Shown piece after piece: positions 33,852 to 42,344 of a stretch of 64,000 bases of DNA. The position numbers and the translations under genes are program-made. Numbering within the stretch: the first letter of the stretch is position 1; every line of letters starts with the position of its first letter. The notes under the pieces were generated by a model. It did not search any database. It was not told where the DNA came from and was given only the letters and a program-made list of their open reading frames with translations. The DNA lies in assembly GCF_016820245.1 (NCBI RefSeq), contig NZ_JAFCAR010000001.1:434001-498000 (forward strand), given 5' to 3'. The stretch comes from Jannaschia sp. Os4 (GTDB taxonomy: Bacteria > Pseudomonadota > Alphaproteobacteria > Rhodobacterales > Rhodobacteraceae).

Positions 33852-34786
33852 CCGCGCCGCGCCTCGGCGTCGTCGTCGTCACCCATCGCAGCGCCGACGT
33901 CATCGGCCCCTGCCTCGCGTCGCTGATGGCGTCCGAGGGCACCGCCCTGCGGGTGGTCGTCGTCGACAACGCCTCGCCCGACGACACGCTGGCGGTCGCG
34001 CGGGGCGTCCACGTCGCAGCCCCGCACTCCGTGGAGATCGACGCCGCCCCCGTGAACGCGGGCTTCGCGGGCGGGGTGAACCGGGGGCTCGCCCGCCTGT
34101 TCGCAGATGACGGCCTCGACCGCGTGTGGCTGCTGAACCCGGACTGCACGGCCCGTCCCGACACCGCCGCCGTCCTCGCGGCCTGCGGCGGGGACGCGCC
34201 GTGGGGCATGATCGGGGGACGGGTCCTCTACGACGACCCGCCCGGCGTGGTGCAGTCCGATGGAGGGCGGCTCGACCGGCGCACGGGCCGGACCGACGGG
34301 ATCAACCGGGGCCGTCCCGCCGCCGAGGCGGCCATGCCGGCGCGGATGGACTTCGTGTCCGGCGCCCATCTCGTCGCCTCGCGCGCGCTCTACGAGCGGG
34401 CGGGGCCGATGCCCGACGAGACGTTCCTCTACTACGAGGAGGTGGCGTGGGCGCGGCGCCTCGGGGACCTGCCGATCCTCCCTTGCCCCGGCGCGGTGGT
34501 GCATCACCGCGCGGGCACCTCCATCGGGTCGGGGCGTCCGGGTCGGAGGGCCAGCCCGATGTCGACCTACTTCCTGCACCGGGCGCGGCACCGCTTCGTG
34601 CGCGCCCACCTCCCGCAGGCGCGCCTCGGGGCGATGGCGTTCTCGTGGGCGAAGGCGGCGCAGATGGCGGCGAAGGGCGATCTCGCCGGGGCCGACGCGC
34701 TCCTGCGGGGCGCGCTCGACCGTCCGCCGCCCGCCGCCGTGCGGGACCGGCTGGACCCGGCGGCGCGGACGATCGCCTTCCGCTGA
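33848..34786 (+). CDS. Glycosyltransferase family 2 (rhamnosyltransferase-like)
   Basis: 312 residues, GT-A fold: VVVVTHRSADVIGPCLASL, RVVVVDNASPDDT, NAGFAGGVNRG and the DxD-equivalent WLLNPDC. The DFVSGAHLVASRALYERAG and DETFLYYEEVAWARR segments match the dTDP-rhamnosyl or related transferase branch. GTG start overlaps the polymerase stop, with GGAGG upstream. Final gene of the operon; an 11-bp hairpin follows 7 bases later. Confidence 0.88.
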   Translation: MTAPRLGVVVVTHRSADVIGPCLASLMASEGTALRVVVVDNASPDDTLAVARGVHVAAPHSVEIDAAPVNAGFAGGVNRGLARLFADDGLDRVWLLNPDCTARPDTAAVLAACGGDAPWGMIGGRVLYDDPPGVVQSDGGRLDRRTGRTDGINRGRPAAEAAMPARMDFVSGAHLVASRALYERAGPMPDETFLYYEEVAWARRLGDLPILPCPGAVVHHRAGTSIGSGRPGRRASPMSTYFLHRARHRFVRAHLPQARLGAMAFSWAKAAQMAAKGDLAGADALLRGALDRPPPAAVRDRLDPAARTIAFR

Positions 34787-34793
34787 ACGGGAA

Positions 34794-34818
34794 AGGCCCC
34801 GCGCGGTGCGCGGGGCCT
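34794..34818 (+). terminator. Terminator of the polysaccharide operon
   Basis: Perfect 11-bp stem AGGCCCCGCGC/GCGCGGGGCCT with loop GGT, beginning 7 bases after the last stop codon. Strong GC hairpin but no T-run; it may also stop the converging small-protein gene. Confidence 0.65.
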
Positions 34819-34871
34819 CCCGGGATCGCCGGATCGGGGGGAGAGGGACAGGCCCGGCGACCGTGTCCGTG

Positions 34872-35204
34872 TCATTCCTGGTCGCGCGCGGCCTCGGCCA
34901 GTTCCGCGAAGATGGCCTGCGCGCGCGCGGAGTGGCCGTTGCCCGAGACCTGCACGCCGGAGCCGAGGATGCGGCCGTCCTGGCTGTCGGCCGAGCCGTT
35001 CTGGATGGAGCGGGCCAGCTCGAAGGTCGGGCTCCCGCCGATGGCGGAGCGGCGGAAGGTGGTCCGGGGCTGGATGCGGTCGCCCTGCTCGGCGGAGTCG
35101 TTGTGGATCGCGATGGCCAGCGCCGGGTCGGCGGAGGCGGCGGTGCCGAGCGTGGCCCCGGCGAGGAGAGCAGCAGCGGCGGCGGCGAGGATGGTGCGGG
35201 TCAT
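34872..35204 (-). CDS. Small exported protein of unknown function
   Basis: 110 residues with a clear signal peptide (MTRTILAAAA start, cleavage after ASA, about residue 25). The mature part, about 85 residues, is polar and rich in Gly, Ser, Ala and Arg, and ends in an acidic helix; no cysteine, no known motif, no C-terminal sorting tag. It sits alone between the polysaccharide operon and ggt with its own 5' region. Possibly an envelope or secreted structural protein. Not recognised. Confidence 0.65.
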   Translation of the reverse strand: MTRTILAAAAAALLAGATLGTAASADPALAIAIHNDSAEQGDRIQPRTTFRRSAIGGSPTFELARSIQNGSADSQDGRILGSGVQVSGNGHSARAQAIFAELAEAARDQE

Positions 35205-35360
35205 GGGTGTGGTCCTTGTGCGGCCCGGGTCCGTGCGTCCCAGGGTGGGTGAAGTGCCGGTGGGGCGGTGGTCCGTGCCCCGGTGGCGATGACCCCGATC
35301 TACGCCGCGTCCGGTCGCTCCGCATTGCACGGGGGCGTGAGACGGGGTGGAGATGGGTGC

Positions 35361-35376
35361 GTGGGTGCACACCCAC
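35361..35376. promoter_or_regulatory. Inverted repeat upstream of the small exported protein
   Basis: GTGGGTG-CA-CACCCAC, perfect 7-bp arms, within the 282-base gap between the exported-protein gene and ggt. It could be an operator or part of a transcript end; no function can be fixed. Confidence 0.3.
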
Positions 35377-35437
35377 CGCCCCCTGCCGCACCTCGCTCAC
35401 GCCGGCGGGAACGGGGCGCGCGATACTGAAACGAAGG

Positions 35438-35464
35438 CGGCCCCCGGCGGGGTGCCGGGGGCCG
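35438..35464 (-). terminator. Terminator downstream of ggt
   Basis: Perfect 11-bp stem CGGCCCCCGGC/GCCGGGGGCCG with loop GGGGT, starting 22 bases beyond the ggt stop codon on the minus strand. Confidence 0.6.
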
Positions 35465-35486
35465 TCCGCTGCGGTCCGCTCGTGCC

Positions 35487-37226
35487 TCACTCGCCGATGG
35501 CGACGCCCTCCCGGCGCGGATCGGCCCCGCCGATCAGCCCGTCCGGCGTGACGGCGATCGCGTGGAGGCCCGAGTTCAGCCCCCGCACGTTCACCTCGTA
35601 GCCCAGCGCCTCCAGGTCCGGTGCCAGCGCGGCGGCCGCCGTCCCCTCCTCGAGGTCGTAGGTCCCGAAGCGGTTCACGAGATGGGGCATCGACACTGCG
35701 GCCTGCGGATCCATCCCCCAGTCCATGTGCGCCACGATGGCCTGGGCCACGTAGCCGATGATCCGCGACCCGCCCGGCGAGCCGATCACCAGCACCGGCG
35801 CGCCGTCCCGCATCACGATGGTCGGCGCCATCGAGGAGCGCGGGCGCTTGCCCGGCTCGACCCGGTTGGCGACGGGCCGCCCGTCGTCATGGGTGGCGAA
35901 GGAGAAGTCCGTCAACTCGTTGTTCAGCAGGAACCCGCCCGGCGCCCAGACCCGGCTGCCGAACCCGTTCTCGATGGTCGTCGTCATCGACAGCGCGTTG
36001 CCGTCAGCGTCCACGATGGAGATGTGGGAGGTCGAGGGCAGGGACAGGTCGAGGCCCGGCGCGAGGTCGAGCGCGGCATGGTCCCACGGGGGGGTGCCGG
36101 GCTCGACGCTCTCCAGCGCCATGTCCCCGGACAGCAGCACCGCCCGCCCCGCTAGATACGCCTCGTCCAAGAGGTCCGGCATCGGGACGAAGTCGCTGTC
36201 GGCCATGTAGAGGCCCCGGTCCGCGAAGGCCAAGCGGGACGCGTCCCCGATGAGCCGCCACGCCTCCGGCGAGTCCGGCCCCAGCGCGGCGAGGTCGTAG
36301 CGGTCCAGCATGGCGAGGATCTGCCCCACCGTCAGCGCGCCGGACGAGGGCGGCCCCATCCCGCAGACCTCCGCCCCGTGATAGGGCGCGCACACGGCCT
36401 CCCGCTCGACCACCTTGTAGGCGGCGAGGTCCTCCAGCGACAGCAAACCCGGCTGCGCCGCCCCGCGCACGGCGGCGACGATCCCCTCGGCGATCTCGCC
36501 CTCGTAGAGCGCGTCCGCCCCCTGCTCGGCCATCGCCCGCAGCGTGTCGGCATAGGCCGGGTTGCGCAGCGTCTCGCCCTTCTGCAACGGCGTGCCGCCC
36601 GGCAGGAAGTAGGCCGCCGTCTCGGGATGCACGCTCAGGCGCTCGGCATCGCCCGTGACCGCCATGGCGAGGCGGAGCGAGGTCGGGAACCCGTCCTCGG
36701 CCAGCCCGATGGCGTCGTCGAACAGCCCGCTCCACGAGGCCGTGCCCCAGCGGCGATGCGCCTCCTCCATCAGCATGGGCGTGCCCGGCGTGCCGACCGA
36801 CAGCCCTCCGACCACCGCGTCCCAGAAGCCCATCCGCTCCCCGTCCTCGGTCAGGAACAGCTTGGGCGTGGCGGCCATCGGCGCGGTCTCGCGCCCGTCC
36901 AGCGTGGTCAGCGTGCCGGTCGCGGCGTCGTAGTAGACGAGGAACGCCCCGCCCCCGAGCCCGCTCGACTGCGGCTCCACCAGCCCCAGAACCGCCTGCA
37001 CCGCGACCATCGCGTCCGCCGCCGACCCGCCTTCGCGCAGCACGCGCGCCCCCGCCTCGGCGGCCAGCGGGTTCGCCGCGGCGACCATCCAGTCCTGCGA
37101 GGTAACGGGGGCGGCCGCCTCGGGCGTCAGCCCGGCGGTGGCCCCTTCGGGCGCGACGGCGTCCGCCGCCTCTTGGGCCAAGGCCGGGGTGGCGAGCAGC
37201 GTGGTGGCGAGAAGAACGCGGAGCAT
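35487..37226 (-). CDS. ggt: Gamma-glutamyltransferase
   Basis: 579 residues, periplasmic after a signal peptide (cleavage near ALA-QEA, residue 17). It is an N-terminal nucleophile hydrolase that should self-cleave before T399 in STSHISIVDADGN into large and small subunits; this Thr is the nucleophile. Other landmarks are SGLGGGAF near 88-95 and the small-subunit GSPGGSRI glycine loop. Transfers or hydrolyses the gamma-glutamyl group of glutathione and related peptides. GGAGG-type site precedes the ATG. An MFS transporter gene lies upstream in the same direction, with 78 bases between. Confidence 0.95.
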   Translation of the reverse strand: MLRVLLATTLLATPALAQEAADAVAPEGATAGLTPEAAAPVTSQDWMVAAANPLAAEAGARVLREGGSAADAMVAVQAVLGLVEPQSSGLGGGAFLVYYDAATGTLTTLDGRETAPMAATPKLFLTEDGERMGFWDAVVGGLSVGTPGTPMLMEEAHRRWGTASWSGLFDDAIGLAEDGFPTSLRLAMAVTGDAERLSVHPETAAYFLPGGTPLQKGETLRNPAYADTLRAMAEQGADALYEGEIAEGIVAAVRGAAQPGLLSLEDLAAYKVVEREAVCAPYHGAEVCGMGPPSSGALTVGQILAMLDRYDLAALGPDSPEAWRLIGDASRLAFADRGLYMADSDFVPMPDLLDEAYLAGRAVLLSGDMALESVEPGTPPWDHAALDLAPGLDLSLPSTSHISIVDADGNALSMTTTIENGFGSRVWAPGGFLLNNELTDFSFATHDDGRPVANRVEPGKRPRSSMAPTIVMRDGAPVLVIGSPGGSRIIGYVAQAIVAHMDWGMDPQAAVSMPHLVNRFGTYDLEEGTAAAALAPDLEALGYEVNVRGLNSGLHAIAVTPDGLIGGADPRREGVAIGE

Positions 37227-37255
37227 GGGGCAGCCTCCTGTTGTGCCGCCCCAGC

Positions 37256-37281
37256 GTGACGCACGGATGCCCCTACGTCAC
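37256..37281. promoter_or_regulatory. Inverted repeat before ggt
   Basis: GTGACG (37256-37261), 14 bases, CGTCAC (37276-37281), 30 bases upstream of the ggt ATG in the gap after the MFS gene. Possible operator; short arms make chance occurrence plausible. Confidence 0.3.
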
Positions 37282-37304
37282 CCCCTTCGATGGTCCCCGA
37301 ATGC

Positions 37305-38579
37305 TCAGGTCGCCGCGCCCGCCCCGCGCGGCACCCTCTGGCCGAGGGGCACCTCCTTGATCGGCAGGTGCACGATGGCCGAGAGCAGGCCCACGCCCAC
37401 GCCGATCCACCAGACCGCCTCGTAGCTGCCGGTCGCGTCGTACATCGTCCCGCCCAGCCAGACGCCGAGGAACGACCCCAGCTGGTGCGAGAAGAAGATG
37501 ATCCCGTAGAGCGTGCCCATGTAGCGCAGCCCGTAGATATGCGCGACGAGCCCGGAGGTCAGCGGCACGGTCGCCAGCCACAGCGACCCCATCGCCACCG
37601 AGAACAGGATCACCGTCAGCGGCGTGATCGGGAACAGGATGAAGGCGGCGGCGGCCAGCGTGCGGCCGACGTAGATGCCCGCGAGCAGGTACTTCTTGGA
37701 GTATCGCTTGCCGAGATACCCGGCGTAGAGCGTGCCCGCGATGTTGGCGAGGCCGATGAGCGAGATCGCCACCGCCCCCAGCGTGGAGGTCGAGGTGATG
37801 CCCATGCTCCAGAGCACCCCGTTCGGGTCGATCGGCCCGCACATCTCGGTCACGAGCGCGGGGAAGTGCGCGGTGACGAAGGCCAGTTGGTAGCCGCAGG
37901 AGAAGAAGCCCACGAAGATCAGCCCGTAGGAGGGATCGCGGAACGCCTTGCCGAGGATCGCGCCCATGCTCTCCTGAAGCTCCGCTTTCGAGGCCGCCTC
38001 GGGCGAGCGCATCATTGGCAGCGCGAAGAGGGTCAGGCCGACGACCCCCGCGAAGATCAGGAAGACCTCCTGCCATGTGAAGCCCACGATCATCAGCCAT
38101 TCGGCGGCAGGCGCCCCGAACACCTGCCCCAGCGATCCGGCGGCGGTGGCGACGCCCAACGTCATCGACCGGTTCTCGTCCGAGGCCGCCCGCCCCACCA
38201 TCGCGAGGATCACGCCGAAGCCCATCCCCGCCACGCCGAAGCCCACCAGCACCGACAGGCCCTGATGCGCGATGGGCGTCGTCGCCCCGGCGGTCAGGAT
38301 CAGGCCCACCGCGTAGCAGAGCACCCCGAGGACGATCGCCTTGCGGTCCCCGAACCGCTCCCCGATCGCGCCGAAGAGCGGCTGGCCGATCCCCCATGCG
38401 AGGTTCTGGATCGCGATGGCGAGGGAGAACTCGGCGCGGGGCCACCCGAACTCGGTCGCGACGGGGATCTGGAACACCCCGTAGGACGCGCGGATGGCGA
38501 AGCCGACCATCAGCACGATGGACCCGGCGATCAGCACGGGGGTGAACAGGCGCGCGTCGGTCCGGGCGGGCGTGGTCAT
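37305..38579 (-). CDS. MFS transporter
   Basis: 424 residues with twelve hydrophobic helices in two halves and a central cytoplasmic loop, typical of major facilitator superfamily carriers. Loop 2-3 carries GAIGERFGDRKAIVLG, the G-x3-D-x2-GR-R-type signature. Best resembles the oxalate/formate antiporter-like or monocarboxylate-like MFS_1 group found widely in Rhodobacterales; the substrate is not determined. It precedes ggt on the same strand, so uptake or export of a glutamyl compound or amino acid is possible but unproven. Confidence 0.87.
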   Translation of the reverse strand: MTTPARTDARLFTPVLIAGSIVLMVGFAIRASYGVFQIPVATEFGWPRAEFSLAIAIQNLAWGIGQPLFGAIGERFGDRKAIVLGVLCYAVGLILTAGATTPIAHQGLSVLVGFGVAGMGFGVILAMVGRAASDENRSMTLGVATAAGSLGQVFGAPAAEWLMIVGFTWQEVFLIFAGVVGLTLFALPMMRSPEAASKAELQESMGAILGKAFRDPSYGLIFVGFFSCGYQLAFVTAHFPALVTEMCGPIDPNGVLWSMGITSTSTLGAVAISLIGLANIAGTLYAGYLGKRYSKKYLLAGIYVGRTLAAAAFILFPITPLTVILFSVAMGSLWLATVPLTSGLVAHIYGLRYMGTLYGIIFFSHQLGSFLGVWLGGTMYDATGSYEAVWWIGVGVGLLSAIVHLPIKEVPLGQRVPRGAGAAT

Positions 38580-38682
38580 GGGCGGTCCTCCGGCCCCCGG
38601 GTCTGCGCCCCTCCCCCCTCCCCGTCAAACCAAGATTTCCGATGCGCGGGACAACGGGGCTTGATCGACCTAGGGTGGGCGC

Positions 38683-39600
38683 ATGACCGACTGGCCCGCG
38701 CTCCCCCCCGAAGCCGACTGGCGCGACACGCGCGACCTTCTGCACCGCACGCTGCAGATGATCGGCAAGCACCGCCTCGCCCACGCGCCGTGGCTGAACC
38801 ACTCGTGGCACGCGACGCTCTATCCGACGCCGCGCGGGCTGACGACGGGATCGGTGCATCAGCGGGCGGGCGGCTGCGTGGTGATCGACGTCGACCTCCG
38901 CGCCATGCAGGTCGGCGCCGCCGCAGACGGCGGGGCCTTGGCGGAGTTCGACCTGCGTCCGATGTCGGTGGCCGAGGCGCATGACCGCGTGACGGGTATG
39001 CTGCGCGCCGTGGGGGCCGACCCGATGATCCATCCCCGCCCGTCGGAGCTGCCCGACGCCACCCCCTTCGCCGCCGACGACCGCCCCCGCGACTGGGACG
39101 CGGAGGCCATCCGGGCGTGGCACGGCGCGCTCCTGCGGATCGTCCCCGTGGCCGAGCGGTTCCGGACGGGCTTCGTCGGCAAGTCCTCCCCCGTGCACCT
39201 GTTCTGGGGTGCCCTCGACCTCGCCGTCACGCGCTTCTCGGGCCGCGAGGCGCCCCCTCATCCCGGCGGCATCCCGAACCTGCCCGACGTCGTGACCCGC
39301 GAGGCCTACAGCCACGAGGTCGCCTCCGCCGGGTTCTGGCCCGGCGGCGACGGGCAGGAGGCGGCGTTCTACGCCTACGCCTACCCGACCCCCGACGGCT
39401 TCGCCGAGGCCGACGTGCCGGGGACGTGGTCGAGCGAGCTGGGCGAGTGGCTCCTGCCCTACGAGGAGGTGCGGCGCGCGGACGACCCCGCCGCCCGGCT
39501 GACGGCCTTCTGGGAAGCGGCCTGCGCCGCCGCCGCGCGCCTCGGGGACTGGCCCGACCTCGCCCGTCCCTATGGCGTGGCGGGCCGTCCCGGCGGCTGA
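38683..39600 (+). CDS. DUF5996 family protein
   Basis: 305-residue soluble protein. It begins WPALPPEADWRDTRDLLHRTLQMIGKHRLAHAPWLNHSWH and contains GLTTG, HLFWGALDLAVTRFSGR and SHEVASAGFWPG, matching the DUF5996 family, whose function is unknown. The family fold is alpha+beta with conserved Trp and His residues; no catalytic centre can be named. No signal or membrane segment. It is followed by a partial copy of the dispersed repeat and then the ZapE-like gene, and lies divergent from the MFS gene. Confidence 0.75.
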   Translation: MTDWPALPPEADWRDTRDLLHRTLQMIGKHRLAHAPWLNHSWHATLYPTPRGLTTGSVHQRAGGCVVIDVDLRAMQVGAAADGGALAEFDLRPMSVAEAHDRVTGMLRAVGADPMIHPRPSELPDATPFAADDRPRDWDAEAIRAWHGALLRIVPVAERFRTGFVGKSSPVHLFWGALDLAVTRFSGREAPPHPGGIPNLPDVVTREAYSHEVASAGFWPGGDGQEAAFYAYAYPTPDGFAEADVPGTWSSELGEWLLPYEEVRRADDPAARLTAFWEAACAAAARLGDWPDLARPYGVAGRPGG

Positions 39601-39606
39601 GGACGG

Positions 39607-39632
39607 GGCTCCGCCTTGGCGGAAATACCCGT
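39607..39632 (-). repeat. Dispersed intergenic repeat, copy D (partial)
   Basis: Minus-strand CGGGTATTTCCGCCAAGG matches the core of copy B, without the long hairpin; a small stem CCGCC-TT-GGCGG is present. Lies between the DUF5996 gene and the ZapE-like gene. Confidence 0.6.
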
Positions 39633-39668
39633 GGCGGACGGGCGGCGGGACGCGCTACCTGCGGGCCG

Positions 39669-40754
39669 ATGACGACGTTCCGCGACCTCTACGACGCCCG
39701 CGTGGCCGATGGCACCCTGACCCGCGACCCGGCCCAGGAGGCCGCCCTCGCCGTGCTGGAGCAGGTCCGCGCCGCCCTCGCCGCGCCGGAGCCGCGGGGA
39801 TGGTTCGGCAAGAAGAAGCCCCCCGAGGGCCCGATGGGCGCATACCTGTGGGGCGGCGTCGGGCGGGGGAAATCCATGCTGATGGACCTGTTCCACGAGG
39901 CGTCGCCCGTGCCGTCGCGCCGGGTCCACTTCCACGCCTTCATGCAGGAGGTGCACGAGGGGATGCGCGAGGCGCGGGCCCGGGGGGAGCGGGATCCGGT
40001 GACGCCCGTTTCCGAGAGCATCATCGACGACGTGCGCGTGCTCTGCTTCGACGAGATGCAGATCACCGACATCACCGACGCGATGCTGGTGGGGCGGCTG
40101 TTCGAGAAGCTGTTCGCCGGCGGGGTGCGGGTGGTGACGACCTCGAACCGCCCGCCCCGCGACCTCTACAAGGACGGGCTGAACCGGGCGCTCTTCGTGC
40201 CGTTCATCGAGATGATCGAGGCGCGGATGATCGTGCACCACCTCGACGCGGAACGCGATTATCGCAGCGACCGGCTGGCCGGCGAGCGGGTGTGGTTCAC
40301 CCCGGCGGACGTGGGCGAAGCCATCGAATCCATGGACCTTCCGCGCATCTGGGCCAAGCTGGTGGACGGGCCGCCCGAGGGGCTGACGCTCCGCGTGAAG
40401 GGGCGGGATCTGGAGCTGCCGGACTACCACGGCGGCGTGGCGCGCGCGTCCTTCGACCGGCTGTGCAACCGGCCGTTGGGGGCGGGGGACTACCTCGCCT
40501 TGGCGGGCAGCGTACGGTGCCTGCTGCTCACGCAAGTTCCGCTGATGTCGGAGGCCCACGCGAACGCGGCGCGGCGATTCGTGACGCTGGTGGACGCGCT
40601 CTACGAGGCGAAGGTCCGTCTGATCGTCTCGGCCGCCGGCGCGCCCGAGGACCTGTATCGCAAGGGCGACGGCGCGTTCGAGTTCGAGCGCACCGTCAGC
40701 CGCCTGCGGGAGATGGCGTCCGAGGGATGGGGCGCGGAAGCCGCGTCAACCTGA
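39669..40754 (+). CDS. zapE: ZapE/AFG1-like ATPase
   Basis: 361 residues. P-loop GGVGRGKS at 62-69 and Walker B VLCFDEMQ near 117-124, plus TTSNRPPRDLY, all diagnostic of the AFG1/ZapE (LACE1) family. In E. coli ZapE associates with the division ring under stress; mitochondrial relatives aid respiratory protein turnover. The start at 39669 gives the normal N-terminus; the open frame upstream covers DUF5996. In many alphaproteobacteria it sits near mdh and sdh genes, but not here. Confidence 0.92.
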   Translation: MTTFRDLYDARVADGTLTRDPAQEAALAVLEQVRAALAAPEPRGWFGKKKPPEGPMGAYLWGGVGRGKSMLMDLFHEASPVPSRRVHFHAFMQEVHEGMREARARGERDPVTPVSESIIDDVRVLCFDEMQITDITDAMLVGRLFEKLFAGGVRVVTTSNRPPRDLYKDGLNRALFVPFIEMIEARMIVHHLDAERDYRSDRLAGERVWFTPADVGEAIESMDLPRIWAKLVDGPPEGLTLRVKGRDLELPDYHGGVARASFDRLCNRPLGAGDYLALAGSVRCLLLTQVPLMSEAHANAARRFVTLVDALYEAKVRLIVSAAGAPEDLYRKGDGAFEFERTVSRLREMASEGWGAEAAST

Positions 40755-40786
40755 GGAATCTTAGGTGCGAACGGTGGGGGCGCCCG

Positions 40787-40830
40787 CCGTACACCCCCCG
40801 TACATACACCGTGCATACACCGTACATACG
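40787..40830 (+). repeat. Tandem 11-bp repeats downstream of the ZapE-like gene
   Basis: Four consecutive 11-base units: CCGTACACCCC, CCGTACATACA, CCGTGCATACA, CCGTACATACG. Two looser ATAC-containing echoes follow to about 40845. Lies in the 181-base gap between convergent zapE and the DUF2235 gene, i.e. at the 3' edge of the effector-type cassette. Lower GC than its surroundings. Confidence 0.8.
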
Positions 40831-40935
40831 CGCGTTCATACGGGGGGCGTTCATGTTCGGTTAAGGGTCCGCCGACGGCACGGTCCGAGCCCCCCTCGCG
40901 GGTTTACTTGGAGCGCCGCGCGAACCGTCCTCGGG

Positions 40936-42336
40936 TCAGAGCGTGTCGAACTTCCGGACGCCGTCGTGAACGGGCAGGAAGGGCTGGAAGCCGCCCGAGA
41001 CGACCTCGTTGTGGGCCGAGAGATGACAATATGCCTGCCGGAGCAGGGCCTCGGTCGCGTCGGGGACGTCGCGGCGATCGCGGAGGGCCTCCCAGTAGGC
41101 GGTCAGCGTGGCGTCGATGGCGGTCGAGACCGTCCCGATCCGCGCAGGCAGGTCCGCCGGGAAGGGCACGCCCTGCGCGACGGCGCGATGGTGCATCAGC
41201 CTCAGGGCGACGAATTGCAGGCCATGCTCGGCGCGCCAGCCGATCTCGTAGAAGGTCTTCCGGCTGTTCCACCCCAAGGGATGCCGTTCCTTGTACTCCT
41301 GCCAGAGACGCCGCATCATGCTCGAGGTCGGACGGTCCTCCCGCAGTTCCTCGCTTCGCAGACTGTCGCCACGGGCGTTCGGCGGGCCGTTCTCGACGAC
41401 GTTCCACAGGCGCGAGAACCGGTCCACGAACCCTTGGCGGCTGTCGTCCACCGTCAGCGTTCCGGACGTCCGGGGCGGGTGGTAGCCCCCGCCGATGTCC
41501 GAATGCGCCCCGACCATGCGGGTCCGTCGACCGCTCGCGGCGAGGGTGAGGGGGAAGTTCTCCCGCATCTCGTCGTCGGCGGTGATGTGGTAGACGGACT
41601 TGGCGCGCCCCGGCGTTCCGAGCTGGACCCACCACGTGCCGTCGGTCTCGCCCGGCGTCAGGCTCATGGTGGACGACACGGTGTCGAAGAGGCCGAGGAA
41701 CTGGACCTCCGGCTTGGGGCCGCGCCGGTCCACGCGCCTGCCGCGCGCGGTCTGCTTGTAGGTGTGCCCGTGGGAGTCGGAGTCGCCGTCCTTCACCGCG
41801 TTGGCGAAGTCGCGGGCGGCGGCGGCCCCGCGCGAGAAGCCGAAGACGTCGAACCAGATGTCGCAGGGCTTCACCGCGCCGGTGACGCTTCGGACGCGGG
41901 TGCGCGACCGTTCGATGGCTTGGTCGGAGCGACCATCGACGCCCTCACTGCCGATGCCGAACCCGCCACCCAAGCTCTCCTTGGAGCCATCCGCACGGAC
42001 CCCAATCCCGCGCATGTAGAGCTCGATATAGCTCGTGTCTCGGGGCTGGCCGCCGATCGTGCGCCGCACGACCTCGCCGCTATCTTCGGGGTAGATCTCG
42101 CCCAGCAGGTCGGGGTTCGTGTGATAGGCCCCGAACGCCGGATCGCTCGCCTTGTCTCGGAAATTGCTGGTGCCGTCGAAGAAGACGCCCACACGGATCA
42201 GGCCGCAGGTCATGGCCACGGCATCGGCCGCCTCTCCCCCTGCTTCGGCGGCGGCGGCCGCGGCGGCCGCGTTCGCCTGCCCGGCGGGGGTGGTCCGGTT
42301 CCGGTCCTTGTAGCGTCTATGTGGTCTGCGGCCCAT
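40936..42336 (-). CDS. DUF2235 hydrolase, Tle1-like phospholipase effector candidate
   Basis: 466 residues. An N-terminal basic tract and Ala-rich linker (1-42) lead to an alpha/beta hydrolase with FFDGTSN at 52-58, nucleophile elbow GFSRG with S168, acidic FDTVSS (D218) and HSDIGGGY at 278-285; H442 in CHLSAHN is a possible catalytic His. This is the DUF2235/T6SS phospholipase Tle1 arrangement. No signal peptide or PAAR domain is present, fitting delivery by the type VI apparatus through a chaperone. It is preceded 8 bases upstream by a lipoprotein gene and then a DUF4123 gene. An AGGA site precedes the ATG. Toxicity and secretion are inferred. Confidence 0.8.
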   Translation of the reverse strand: MGRRPHRRYKDRNRTTPAGQANAAAAAAAAEAGGEAADAVAMTCGLIRVGVFFDGTSNFRDKASDPAFGAYHTNPDLLGEIYPEDSGEVVRRTIGGQPRDTSYIELYMRGIGVRADGSKESLGGGFGIGSEGVDGRSDQAIERSRTRVRSVTGAVKPCDIWFDVFGFSRGAAAARDFANAVKDGDSDSHGHTYKQTARGRRVDRRGPKPEVQFLGLFDTVSSTMSLTPGETDGTWWVQLGTPGRAKSVYHITADDEMRENFPLTLAASGRRTRMVGAHSDIGGGYHPPRTSGTLTVDDSRQGFVDRFSRLWNVVENGPPNARGDSLRSEELREDRPTSSMMRRLWQEYKERHPLGWNSRKTFYEIGWRAEHGLQFVALRLMHHRAVAQGVPFPADLPARIGTVSTAIDATLTAYWEALRDRRDVPDATEALLRQAYCHLSAHNEVVSGGFQPFLPVHDGVRKFDTL

Positions 42337-42344
42337 GTCCTGTC

